DNA of 25,937 bases from JAGTVG01 sp964389805 (GCA_964389805.1 CAYMFU010000025.1:1-25937); one strand, 5' to 3'; shown: positions 9,002 through 16,326, counted from the first letter of the stretch. Notes: generated by a model not told the origin, from the sequence alone. Program-made: numbers and translations.

Positions 9002-9815
9002 ACAATATAAAGTCTTTGAGAACCTTTTCATCCTCAGGTTTATATTTCACAATATTTGAGATCAGCCATCCTGTGTTATTTCCTTTTCGACTGAAATAAG
9101 ATACTTCAAAATACCATTGCGGAACCTGGAAAAAATGAAATTTCAGATCCTTAACACTAACAAACTGAAGATTACCCTTTTTAATTTCATAAAGAAACAG
9201 GGTTAAATAATCAGGCTTAAATTTCTTTTCCATATACTGTTGAACACTATCGGATTTACTGAATATCCTCCGCATGTTCATAAAATCCAATTCATGGCTC
9301 ATAGGATGCAGGAACTTTTTAATATAGGAAGTATCATTTATAAAGTAATCTTCGAATAATTTAAAATAAACACTCGTGATGACCCATTTATATCCCAGTC
9401 TTTCCTGTTCCAGCTTAAGGAACAGAATTACTGGTTGTAATTCCCCTTTATAATAGAAATCGGCATTTACCTGGGCAAGCCACCCATCGTGATGGAAATC
9501 AAGATAGTATGGCACCGATCTGTCATTTACTGACTCCACAAACTCCTGAGCATGCGCCTCATTAAGACTTGGGTTCTCCAGGTCAAATAACATTTTAAGA
9601 TAAGTTTTCCTTAGTGAAACACTGCGGTACTGTCTGTCACCTGAATATAGCCGGTCTCCCTTTTTATTTTCTTCACCATTAAACCTTCTGAAAAACTGAT
9701 TGACTTGTTTTGTCTCGGCATATAATCTGGTTTCATCATCCATATCCCCAACCATTTGGGCAAAAGATGATATATAGCTGGTGAGCAATAGAAAAACAAC
9801 TGAAATTAATCTCAT
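8991..9815 (-). CDS. Hypothetical secreted protein of the LRR operon, 274 aa
   Basis: The first 19 residues form a Sec signal peptide ending ISSFAQ. The mature part is mixed alpha/beta, rich in aromatic residues, with segments such as 'VNQFFRRFNGEE', 'VPYYLDFHHDGWLAQVNADF' and 'WYFEVSYFSRKGNNTGWLI'. These look like two NTF2- or cystatin-like beta-sheet modules, which is only an inference from the strand pattern. I recognise no named family and no catalytic motif. Its ATG overlaps the stop of the 192-residue gene by 4 bases (ATGA), and its own stop overlaps the LRR start by 11 bases, so the three proteins are probably made in fixed proportion. Confidence 0.8.
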   Translation of the reverse strand: MRLISVVFLLLTSYISSFAQMVGDMDDETRLYAETKQVNQFFRRFNGEENKKGDRLYSGDRQYRSVSLRKTYLKMLFDLENPSLNEAHAQEFVESVNDRSVPYYLDFHHDGWLAQVNADFYYKGELQPVILFLKLEQERLGYKWVITSVYFKLFEDYFINDTSYIKKFLHPMSHELDFMNMRRIFSKSDSVQQYMEKKFKPDYLTLFLYEIKKGNLQFVSVKDLKFHFFQVPQWYFEVSYFSRKGNNTGWLISNIVKYKPEDEKVLKDFILYEN

Positions 9816-10390
9816 GAAGTAGTTTCAGTGACCCTAATATCCCCTAGTAACACGTCCCAGAATTCAATTATTCTACCCCTGATCTGGGTCTTTTTCTTTT
9901 CGACATATATAGTAATGTCTTTCTTGGTGGTATCCTTATAAGTAAGACCATCATCGGAGATCCCTTCGAATCTTTGATAAACTGTTATAACTCCTACGTA
10001 TTTACCATCCGGCTGACGTTCAAGATCACTGATATAATGTATATTATACCATTTGATCATTACCTTATCATAATTCAGCTGATTTAACCTCATCAGATAC
10101 TGTCTTACCTTGTAATAATTTACCTGTTCTCTGTATAAGGAGGATACACCTATCTCAGCTTCTTCCACAAATAATTCTTCTGCACGGTCCATGACACGGC
10201 TTGCCTCAGCCTGGTCAGTAGCTTTATCGCCGATAATACTTATGTATTTGCTAAGATCCCTTACTTTTTCCAAAGCAAGTGAGTCGATGGCTTTTTTCCT
10301 GTCAGGGCTAATTTCATCCTGGGCATTTACATAGCCATACATAGAAAAAACTATGCAGACTGGTATTATATATTTAATAATATTCTTCAT
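9812..10390 (-). CDS. Hypothetical secreted protein of the LRR operon, 192 aa
   Basis: A signal peptide of about 23 residues ends 'GYVNAQ'. The mature domain begins 'EKVRDLSKYISIIGDKAT' and continues with beta strands such as 'KWYNIHYISDLERQPDGKY' and 'KDITIYVEKKKT'. Its order and spacing resemble residues 40-187 of the LRR protein: 'ERVKELITYLEF...IGDAYT...VKINRNLNGITV...TRYVEVNYYEKT'. I therefore read them as one shared exported domain, alone here and as an N-terminal module there. Function unknown. It starts 10 bases after the Pro-rich lipoprotein gene and overlaps the next gene by ATGA. Confidence 0.8.
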   Translation of the reverse strand: MKNIIKYIIPVCIVFSMYGYVNAQDEISPDRKKAIDSLALEKVRDLSKYISIIGDKATDQAEASRVMDRAEELFVEEAEIGVSSLYREQVNYYKVRQYLMRLNQLNYDKVMIKWYNIHYISDLERQPDGKYVGVITVYQRFEGISDDGLTYKDTTKKDITIYVEKKKTQIRGRIIEFWDVLLGDIRVTETTS

Positions 10391-10400
10391 AATGCTTCCT

Positions 10401-10871
10401 TTATCGTGATGTTAATTCGATTTCTTCTATTTTACCCTGATCGTTAAAGATGAGTTTATCTATTTTGTAAGGATTCTTCTTCTGATCCTTCAAATAGTTT
10501 AAATGTTTGTCAATGGTTGTAGGTTTATCATAATCCTTCTCACCATTTTCTCTGTAAAATACAATGAATACCGGAGCATCGCTAGATGCAAAGAACTTTA
10601 ATGTCTCATTGATATTTCTGTTTGCATAATCTACAGAATTAGCATCTGCTATAGCCTGGAAATTTTTTTCAAGTTGGGCTTCAAGCGTCAGCTCAGCTGG
10701 TTCCTTTTCTACTGGTTTTTCTTCCACAACTGGTGGCGGAACTTCTTTTACCTCCTCAACAGGAGGTGGTTCAGTACTAGCTGTTACCTTTTTCTTGCTT
10801 TTACAACCATTTATAGCAATTATGCTAAAAATGAAAAGGATAACGTACAAATGGGATAACTTTATGTTCAT
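10401..10871 (-). CDS. Pro/Glu-rich lipoprotein heading the LRR operon
   Basis: 156 residues from ATG 10871. An upstream in-frame ATG at 10931 is rejected because a good promoter (10901-10931) lies over that extension and because the shorter form begins directly with a lipoprotein signal (lipobox AINGC, Cys23). After KSKKK comes a flexible linker rich in Pro, Glu and Val (about residues 31-58), then a globular C-terminal domain of about 95 residues ending 'IDKLIFNDQGKIEEIELTSR'. This tail has the look of a small NTF2- or cystatin-like beta domain. The linker would let the domain reach away from the membrane. The family is not recognised. It is the first gene of the four-gene set that includes the LRR protein. 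Confidence 0.8.
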   Translation of the reverse strand: MNIKLSHLYVILFIFSIIAINGCKSKKKVTASTEPPPVEEVKEVPPPVVEEKPVEKEPAELTLEAQLEKNFQAIADANSVDYANRNINETLKFFASSDAPVFIVFYRENGEKDYDKPTTIDKHLNYLKDQKKNPYKIDKLIFNDQGKIEEIELTSR

Positions 10872-10900
10872 AATTTTATCTATTATAGTGATAATTGCCT

Positions 10901-10931
10901 CAAAGATATTCCAAAGTGTAAAATGTGCCAA
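10901..10931 (-). promoter_or_regulatory. Bacteroidota-type promoter of the LRR operon
   Basis: On the minus strand TTG (10931-10929) is followed after 20 bases by TATCTTTG (10908-10901). This matches the known Bacteroidota sigma factor consensus: a -33 TTG and a -7 TAnnTTTG. Transcription would start near 10895, giving a leader of about 24 nt before the ATG at 10871. The site fixes the start of the lipoprotein gene and implies that the LRR operon can be expressed independently of the kinase gene upstream. Confidence 0.65.
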
Positions 10932-10962
10932 TAAATGACCTTATTTATTTAGAATCAATATC

Positions 10963-11274
10963 TTAACTGTGATCTTTCAGAAAGTATTGAACTAGTGATT
11001 CCCATTCATCCGACAAGCTCACCGCTGGCATAGATCTATCGGCTCGTGAATACCAATAATTAGAATTCCAGGTATCGCCTTCTACCCGATGCAAGTATGC
11101 ATGGATCCAACTCCCGTTTTTGTCAGGTATTTCCTGGGCTATTTGGTGTGCTTTATCCCAATTACCCTTTTTATCATACCACAAGGATTCAAGATATTCA
11201 GATAATTCAGGTGGGTGATCATTTTTAAGTGATAACAAAAATTGTTCGAAGGTCATATTCAAAAATACACTCAT
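10963..11274 (-). CDS. Small uncharacterised soluble protein coupled to the histidine kinase
   Basis: 103 residues, no signal peptide or membrane segment. Recognisable elements are 'ESLWYDKKGNWDKAHQIAQE', 'GSWIHAYLHRVEGD', 'NSNYWYSRA' and 'DEWESLVQYFL', a Trp-rich all-helical pattern that I have seen in small hypothetical proteins of Bacteroidota and Proteobacteria; the 'WDKAHQIAQ...AYLHR.EGD...YWY.RA' order resembles a short TPR-like fold. No function is known to me. Its ATG overlaps the stop of the kinase gene by 4 bases (ATGA), so the two are translated together; a link to signalling is inferred only from this. Confidence 0.8.
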   Translation of the reverse strand: MSVFLNMTFEQFLLSLKNDHPPELSEYLESLWYDKKGNWDKAHQIAQEIPDKNGSWIHAYLHRVEGDTWNSNYWYSRADRSMPAVSLSDEWESLVQYFLKDHS

Positions 11275-13328
11275 TTTTTCTCAAATTCAATTATGAAACA
11301 TGCACCACTTTTCTCTTCACTTCTCAATTTCAGGTTCCCATCCATCGCATCTACAAACTTTTTAACAATCGAAAGTCCAAGCCCTGTGGTAGTTTCCCCA
11401 CCAGTTGGTTTTGCACTTAATTGTTGAAACTTCCCAAATATTTTCTTTTTATCGCCAGAATTGAATCCGGGTCCTTCATCCTTTATTTCAAAGCATGCTT
11501 TTCCGTTTAAAGGATATGTTTTGATGAATACATTTTTTCCTTTAGGTGAAAACTTAATGGCATTTGAAATAAGGTTCTCTACAATCTGAAAAAAATAATT
11601 TTTATCGAGACAAACAGTGACTGGGTTTAATTCTTTATAAATTAATATTGATTTATCTCTAGCTTTATCATGAAATAATTTTACTATACTTTCCGTTTCA
11701 ACAGCCAGATTAAAATCCTCCGGATCTAAATTCAATTTTTGGGAATCAATAGCCCTGATATCGAGTATTTTTTCAATCATTACATTCATTCTGTCAAGAG
11801 AATGCACGACCACCTGTGTATATTTGGCTTGCTCATCGTCTTTGTCCTGAGCATCTTCGTGCAGGAGGTGAGCTATGGACAATGCGCTGGTTAAAGGATT
11901 TCGCAGATCATGGGCAACCATTCCAATGATATGGTTCTTTTCCTGATTGGTTTCCTGTAACTTATTCCTCTGGTTTTCAAGTATCAGCTTTTGATCAATT
12001 AATTCCGTAGTACGCGCTTTTACTTCCTCTTCTAATTCCATCTGATAGGATAATTGTAATTGTTCATTTTGCTTCAGCTGCTCGATCAATTCATTTTGTG
12101 CTATCCTTTTTTCCCTTTCCGATTCACTCATCTTATAGGATAACCCGATCGAAAAGAAGAATATTTCAAAAACTATTCCGATTTGAATTGAGTAAAAGAA
12201 ATCTTTTGAGTAAGCTTCGCCTGCAAAAGCCAGAAAAGAGCTGATCAGCAATCCGATACCCAATGACAATGATCCAATGGTAAAATATCTGGCCAACTGA
12301 CTTTTAGTCTGAATAAGTGATACAATTAAGCCAACAGTAAATAATGCTCCCAGGAACAATACAATTTGTGACAGATAGCTCAATATCCCATAATCCTTGT
12401 AGATCAGAAAATAACCGGCCTTGAAAACCACAAATCCAATTACCGCATAAAGTAAATATTTGCTGATCTTATCCCACAATGGATGTACTACCTTTAGATC
12501 AAGGAACTTCCTGATAAATATGATATAAAATATTGCAGCAGATTGCATTATAAGCCATACATAAGTACCATACTCAGGATGATTATAGAAGACATATTTA
12601 TTTAAAAAGCCAAATATATTAAGAAAATAAAGGGAAATAGCGATCATATACAGGGCGTAATAAAAGTATGTCTTATCCCTGCCTATAAAGCCGAAAAATA
12701 TGTTATAAATGATCATTACCCATAACACCCCATGGAATATACCCTGCCAGAAATTCCGCCAGTCCAGATTGGTCAATTCCTCAAACCGATCTTCTCCATA
12801 CAGCTTGAAAACCGGATAAGGTCTCCCAAATTCACCATTTTCAAGTCTTGCATAAAACTGATGAGCAGAATCTTTTTCCAGCCTCAAAGGCACTGCAAAT
12901 CTGAATGCGCCGGGATAGGTCATCTTCCAGGCAGGCATTAATCCCCCTCCCCTGATCAATTCTATTGAATCCTGGCTAAGGATATGGTAGAATTCAAAGT
13001 AATCAATATCTCCAATATAAAGGGTTAAATCCAGATCCGTATCCGTTGTATTTTGGATATAAAAATGCACCCAGTAAACATGTTTCTTATCAAGGGTCAC
13101 TTCTTCATCCATTGGCTGATAATCTATAAAACTACTATCTAATAAATCATCCAGAGATTTACTGGCTTTAGTATCCAAAAAAAATTCCATATGATCTAAG
13201 AGGGATCCATATTCGCTTTTTATTGTATCCAGGGTAAATAGATTGCCAGGATGTTGATTCGCATTTATATGGGTAGAAACAAAAAATGCAAAATAAAAAA
13301 ATAAAAGAGCCCTCTTAACAAATATCAT
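11271..13328 (-). CDS. 7TMR-DISM sensor histidine kinase
   Basis: 685 residues. A signal peptide (about 1-24) leads into an extracytoplasmic 7TMR-DISM sensing domain (about 35-185, beta-rich, with 'VYWVHFYIQNTTD'). Seven hydrophobic segments follow at about 196-396, then a coiled coil (about 403-465) and the kinase core: H box 'MVAHDLRNP' with His473, N box 'ENLISNAIKFSP' (584-595), G1 'DEGPGF' (617-622) and G2 'TTGLGLSIVKKF' (647-658). All key residues are present. 7TMR-DISM N-domains are thought to bind carbohydrates or other small ligands; the ligand here is unknown. It has no receiver domain and no response-regulator gene lies beside it, so the partner is elsewhere. Confidence 0.93.
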   Translation of the reverse strand: MIFVKRALLFFYFAFFVSTHINANQHPGNLFTLDTIKSEYGSLLDHMEFFLDTKASKSLDDLLDSSFIDYQPMDEEVTLDKKHVYWVHFYIQNTTDTDLDLTLYIGDIDYFEFYHILSQDSIELIRGGGLMPAWKMTYPGAFRFAVPLRLEKDSAHQFYARLENGEFGRPYPVFKLYGEDRFEELTNLDWRNFWQGIFHGVLWVMIIYNIFFGFIGRDKTYFYYALYMIAISLYFLNIFGFLNKYVFYNHPEYGTYVWLIMQSAAIFYIIFIRKFLDLKVVHPLWDKISKYLLYAVIGFVVFKAGYFLIYKDYGILSYLSQIVLFLGALFTVGLIVSLIQTKSQLARYFTIGSLSLGIGLLISSFLAFAGEAYSKDFFYSIQIGIVFEIFFFSIGLSYKMSESEREKRIAQNELIEQLKQNEQLQLSYQMELEEEVKARTTELIDQKLILENQRNKLQETNQEKNHIIGMVAHDLRNPLTSALSIAHLLHEDAQDKDDEQAKYTQVVVHSLDRMNVMIEKILDIRAIDSQKLNLDPEDFNLAVETESIVKLFHDKARDKSILIYKELNPVTVCLDKNYFFQIVENLISNAIKFSPKGKNVFIKTYPLNGKACFEIKDEGPGFNSGDKKKIFGKFQQLSAKPTGGETTTGLGLSIVKKFVDAMDGNLKLRSEEKSGACFIIEFEKK

Positions 13329-13365
13329 TTATTGGTTGGTTTCCGGTTATTATTCCCTTCTTAAT

Positions 13366-13396
13366 ACGAAATACTGATCTAAAAGATTCCGTACAA
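13366..13396 (-). promoter_or_regulatory. Possible promoter of the kinase gene
   Basis: TTG (13396-13394), 20 bases, then TATTTCGT (13373-13366) on the minus strand. The spacing equals that of the better promoter at 10901-10931, but the -7 box is a poor match to TAnnTTTG. Predicted start near 13360, about 32 nt ahead of the ATG. Confidence 0.25.
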
Positions 13397-13417
13397 TTTT
13401 ATTATTTATTTTCTTTT

Positions 13418-14464
13418 TCAAAAGAGACTATGAATGGAATTCCTTCTAAAGGCATATTTATTCAGTTCGGGAGCCTGGACGTTTTTATAATAATGGGATT
13501 TTACTGTTTTAAATAAATGTACAATTGATTTGGCAAGGTGCCCCTCTCCAGTCATTCTGAAACCAAACCTTGATTCATTTAAATTTCCATTGTGCATGGA
13601 CTTAATTTGATTGATAATTTTATTCTCCTTTTCAGGAAAGTTTTTTTTAAGCCAGTCCTTAAAAATAAGCCCGATCACACCATTTAAACGAATCAATGTC
13701 ATATTGATGTTATTAGCCCCTGAACTGGCTGATTCCCGTATTATTGAAGGGATCTCATGATCATTCAAGCCAGGTATGACAGGACTGAACATAACATAAA
13801 CCGGAATTCCTTTTTCTCTCAGTTTCCTGATAGCAATCATCTTTTTATAAGCTGTGGAAGATCTGGGCTCTAATTTTTGCCGGAGATCTTCATTAAAACT
13901 GGTTATACTAAATATAACATGTACCAGGCCTTCCTTTGCTAATTCCGTTAGTAGATCTATATCTCTAAGCACCAGAACATTCTTTGTTATTATGCCTACA
14001 GGATTTCCAAATTCAAGAAATACTTTTAAAAGGTTACGTGTGATTTTAAGTTTCTTTTCTATTGGCTGATAGCAATCTGTATTCCCGGACATAACAATAG
14101 TCTGGGGAGTCCAGGAACTGCTAAGAAATCTTTTTTTAAGGAGCTGAGGCGCATCTGGTTTTGCAATTATTTTCGATTCAAAATCAAAGGAGGCATCAAA
14201 TCCCCAAAATTCATGTGAATTTCTTGCATAACAATATACACATCCATGTTCACACCCCTGATATGGATTTATTGAATAAGTAAATGGGATATCGGGGCTA
14301 TCATTTTTACTCAAAATATTCTTGGGAGATTCGTAAAATACCTTAGTCAATATTCTACCGTTATTTCCTACATTAAAATCTGAAATTTCAGGGTGATAGT
14401 TTAAACGGCTAAACTTGTTTACTAAATTGATTTGAGCTCCACGGCCTTTAATATAGAGGGACAT
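13418..14464 (-). CDS. Radical SAM protein, PA0069/SplB-related family
   Basis: 348 residues. The N-terminus 'YIKGRGAQINLVNKFSRL' matches the 'KGRGA' opening of PA0069-family proteins and supports the ATG at 14464. 'INPYQGCEHGCVYCYARN' carries the 4Fe-4S cluster cysteines in a CX3CX2C arrangement (71, 75, 78), followed by 'VMSGNTDCYQPIEKKLKITR' and 'FSPVIPGLND', both typical of the family and of the distantly related spore photoproduct lyase. The enzyme should cleave S-adenosylmethionine to a 5'-deoxyadenosyl radical; the substrate of PA0069-type proteins is not established to my knowledge. It is flanked by the kinase gene (89 bases downstream) and a lipoprotein gene with no obvious functional link. 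Confidence 0.9.
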   Translation of the reverse strand: MSLYIKGRGAQINLVNKFSRLNYHPEISDFNVGNNGRILTKVFYESPKNILSKNDSPDIPFTYSINPYQGCEHGCVYCYARNSHEFWGFDASFDFESKIIAKPDAPQLLKKRFLSSSWTPQTIVMSGNTDCYQPIEKKLKITRNLLKVFLEFGNPVGIITKNVLVLRDIDLLTELAKEGLVHVIFSITSFNEDLRQKLEPRSSTAYKKMIAIRKLREKGIPVYVMFSPVIPGLNDHEIPSIIRESASSGANNINMTLIRLNGVIGLIFKDWLKKNFPEKENKIINQIKSMHNGNLNESRFGFRMTGEGHLAKSIVHLFKTVKSHYYKNVQAPELNKYAFRRNSIHSLF

Positions 14465-14475
14465 AATATTTAACG

Positions 14476-14523
14476 TTACTAATTATTTTAGTAATACTAA
14501 ATATATTGTCAGGCAATAGCAAA
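14476..14523 (-). promoter_or_regulatory. Candidate promoter with overlapping dyads ahead of the radical SAM gene
   Basis: On the minus strand TTTG (14523-14520) is followed after 20 bases by TAGTATTA (14499-14492). Two inverted repeats overlap this region: TACTA/TAGTA around one central base (14489-14499), covering the -7 box, and TTACTAA/TTAGTAA around five bases (14476-14494), just downstream. This arrangement would suit a repressor, but the dyads are AT-only apart from one C/G pair each and could be chance. Confidence 0.3.
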
Positions 14524-14530
14524 TGTTTCT

Positions 14531-15268
14531 TTAAAAACTTTCAGCTATCTTATAAGGGTCAAAACTAATTTCAAAAGAAGATTCGGCATCCATTGTGCCG
14601 GCATCCCAATAATCTGTTTGATGATGGGCCCTAATATTTTCACCTGTTATTTTAAGTGGGTATTTATATCCTTTATATTCACCCCATTCATCAATATTCA
14701 TAATATTGAATCTTTGGCTGGTGCCAGGTGTTACATATTTCATTGGTAGATTATTATCGTTTAGACTAAAGCCTGCTACGAAAGAAGAATTTACAAAAAC
14801 GTCAAAGGCATTTTCGCCATTTAACTTTACTTCAATCTGGTTACCCCCAATAGCCAATAATTTTATGTTATGCATAAAAAACCGATCATACCAACCTAAA
14901 TATTTTGTTACATTATCAGGTTGCATCAGCATAACGTTGCTATTTTGAACCACCCACCCATCATTTCTGTCTACAATCTGGAAATAATGAACATCATTAA
15001 TAATTCTGTGGTTCATAAACTTTGGCTCATCCAGGTTTATCCATTCTTCAAATGCAAATGGTTCACCACTGACCATATCCAGCGATACTGTTCTGATATA
15101 AATGCTTTTCAGGTTCAGCCAGTTTTTTTTACCCCCCAGTTCAAGAACCATATTTTCTGCCAGTACCACAGCCTCTTTGTCTCCTTCAATATCCAGAGAA
15201 TTACCTCCTCCACAGGAAAACTGAAATATCAATAGCAAATTCAATGAAAAAAGCAATATATATCGCAT
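14531..15268 (-). CDS. Hypothetical lipoprotein, 245 aa, possible LolA-like fold
   Basis: The signal ends 'IFQFSCGGGN' with lipid-bearing Cys19. The mature part opens with a helix ('AENMVLELGGKKNWLNLKSIYIRT') and continues as a long series of beta strands: 'FAFEEWINLDEPKFMNHRII', 'YFQIVDRNDGWVVQNS', 'RFNIMNIDEWGEYKGYKYPL'. The pattern 'average-over-residues then half-barrel' is that of LolA/LolB-like or outer-membrane-lipoprotein-sorting-type proteins (for example 'DGW' after the substrate-state strand). This fold suggestion is an inference from pattern only and no function is claimed. It stands alone, with 66 bases to the radical SAM gene and 124 to the AlaX gene. Confidence 0.8.
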   Translation of the reverse strand: MRYILLFSLNLLLIFQFSCGGGNSLDIEGDKEAVVLAENMVLELGGKKNWLNLKSIYIRTVSLDMVSGEPFAFEEWINLDEPKFMNHRIINDVHYFQIVDRNDGWVVQNSNVMLMQPDNVTKYLGWYDRFFMHNIKLLAIGGNQIEVKLNGENAFDVFVNSSFVAGFSLNDNNLPMKYVTPGTSQRFNIMNIDEWGEYKGYKYPLKITGENIRAHHQTDYWDAGTMDAESSFEISFDPYKIAESF

Positions 15269-15313
15269 TATGAAGAAGATTTTATTTTGAATAATAAGCT
15301 GTTAAATGTTATT

Positions 15314-15344
15314 CAAGTATTATTCTATAATTTATACAAGTCAA
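15314..15344 (-). promoter_or_regulatory. Possible promoter of the 245-aa lipoprotein gene
   Basis: TTG (15344-15342), 19 bases, then TAATACTTG (15322-15314) on the minus strand: close to TTG-N19/20-TAnnTTTG but with one extra base and C for T in the -7 box. Expected start about 40 nt before the ATG. Confidence 0.28.
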
Positions 15345-15392
15345 ATCGGCATGAAATTTCCCGCATTTTAGTTAAATTGTCACCAACGGAAT

Positions 15393-16106
15393 TTAGTCAA
15401 GCTGGATTTTCACCCTTTTATTAATCCTTCCTTTACTTTTATATTCTGTAATCCGTATCCTGCCAACTTCAGAGGTATTATTCACATGGGTGCCTCCATC
15501 CGCCTGTAAATCAAGTCCTGAAATATTCACCGTTCTAATTTCTGTAAGACCCGGCGGAAGAAGATTAACTTTTGTACGAATTAAATCAGGAATTTTATTT
15601 GCCTCAGACCTTGGGTGCACATCAACCTCTATATTTCGTCCATTTTCGACTTCCTCGTTTATCTTTTTCTCAATTTCCTCTACTAAATCCCGACTCATAT
15701 TTTCAAATTCAAAATCCATCCGGCCATATAATGGTTCCATATTCCCCCCGGTCACCTGTGCCTTATAATCCCTCCAAATCACACCACATAGAATATGCAT
15801 CGCAGTGTGGGTACGCATTAATCTATATCTTCTATCCCAATCAATTTCCATTACCACGTCTGATCCATTTTCTGGCAATTTACTTCCATTCAACAGGTAC
15901 CAGATTTGATTCCCGGCTCTTTCAATTTTCAGAATATCATACTTTTTATTATCGAAAATAATACTGCCATGATCGGATGGTTGTCCCCCTCCGCCGGGAT
16001 AAAAAATAGTGTTTAGCAACCTTACGGCCCCTAAGTCTGTATCGATATCTACAACCTTAGTGGAAAGCTTAGTTTTATAAGAATCTTTAAGATATATTAA
16101 TTCCAT
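15393..16106 (-). CDS. AlaX-type alanyl-tRNA editing protein
   Basis: 237 residues, soluble. It matches the free-standing relatives of the alanyl-tRNA synthetase editing domain: 'FYPGGGGQPSDHG' (35-47), zinc motif 'RTHTAMHIL' with His100 and His104, 'QVTGGNM' and 'ADGGTHVNNTSEVGRI' near the C-terminus with His207. Such proteins deacylate mischarged tRNA-Ala (Ser- or Gly-tRNA) in the cytoplasm. In AlaRS and many AlaX proteins the C-terminal zinc motif reads CGGTH; here the Cys position is Asp203. That may reflect a subfamily difference or altered metal binding. The length fits the medium AlaX-M type. The gene is preceded by a strong promoter and an intrinsic terminator, suggesting attenuation. 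Confidence 0.88.
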   Translation of the reverse strand: MELIYLKDSYKTKLSTKVVDIDTDLGAVRLLNTIFYPGGGGQPSDHGSIIFDNKKYDILKIERAGNQIWYLLNGSKLPENGSDVVMEIDWDRRYRLMRTHTAMHILCGVIWRDYKAQVTGGNMEPLYGRMDFEFENMSRDLVEEIEKKINEEVENGRNIEVDVHPRSEANKIPDLIRTKVNLLPPGLTEIRTVNISGLDLQADGGTHVNNTSEVGRIRITEYKSKGRINKRVKIQLD

Positions 16107-16113
16107 GATTATT

Positions 16114-16143
16114 AAAAAAAGACCCCTACCAGGTGGCAGGGGT
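16114..16143 (-). terminator. Intrinsic terminator in the leader of the AlaX gene
   Basis: On the minus strand ACCCCTGCC (16143-16135) pairs with GGTAGGGGT (16130-16122) around the loop ACCT, with one C/A mismatch. A single C and then seven T (16120-16114) follow. The T run ends 7 bases before the ATG at 16106. No minus-strand gene ends nearby (the next upstream one stops at 16918), so this is a leader terminator rather than the end of a gene. Confidence 0.75.
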
Positions 16144-16182
16144 TCAACCAGCTATGATATTCCCACCATACAGCAGGAATGT
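16114..16182 (-). ncRNA. Putative attenuator leader RNA or short RNA ahead of AlaX
   Basis: A transcript starting about 7 bases after the TATAAT box (near 16182) and ending in the T run at 16114 would be about 70 nt. Besides the terminator it contains ATTCC/GGAAT arms (within 16160-16180) and GGTGGG (16167-16162), which could pair with CCACC in the terminator's 5' arm or loop and so act as an antiterminator. Only tiny reading frames are present (ATG at 16169, five codons; a GTG frame of 13 codons from 16185 that would begin upstream of the predicted start). I do not match it to a known riboswitch class. Confidence 0.4.
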
Positions 16183-16188
16183 CACGTA

Positions 16189-16217
16189 ATTATAACAAGC
16201 TGTCTTACTAATGTCAA
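16189..16217 (-). promoter_or_regulatory. Perfect sigma-70-type promoter for the AlaX leader
   Basis: TTGACA (16217-16212) and TATAAT (16194-16189) on the minus strand, separated by exactly 17 bases. Aligned to the Bacteroidota consensus it reads TTG-N20-TATAATTA, the same TTG-to-TA spacing as the promoter at 10901-10931 but without TTTG in the -7 box. It lies about 72 bases upstream of the terminator's T run. Confidence 0.6.
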
Positions 16218-16260
16218 GAATTCTCTTAATTCATTGAATTTGTAGGCAGTTTTTTTTAAC

Positions 16261-16290
16261 TTGTATATTACTAGGTTAGTCGTTTATAAT
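16261..16290 (+). promoter_or_regulatory. Possible promoter of the DUF4251 gene
   Basis: TTGTAT (16261-16266) and TATAAT (16285-16290), 18 bases apart, about 37 bases before the GTG start at 16327. The -35 box is weak and the stretch is AT-rich, so this is tentative. The interval 16107-16326 thus holds two divergent promoters and the AlaX leader. Confidence 0.28.
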
Positions 16291-16326
16291 ATAGTTAGAT
16301 TATTATTGGTGCATGCCAATTGTGTT

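Noticed and set aside
10872..10931. Longer N-terminus for the Pro-rich lipoprotein from ATG 10931
   Set aside because: A TTG-N20-TATCTTTG promoter lies across it, and the lipoprotein signal starts cleanly at 10871.
16144..16185. Leader peptide from GTG 16185 (13 codons) controlling AlaX
   Set aside because: The GTG lies slightly upstream of the predicted transcription start, and the peptide has only one Ala codon; kept only as a remark.
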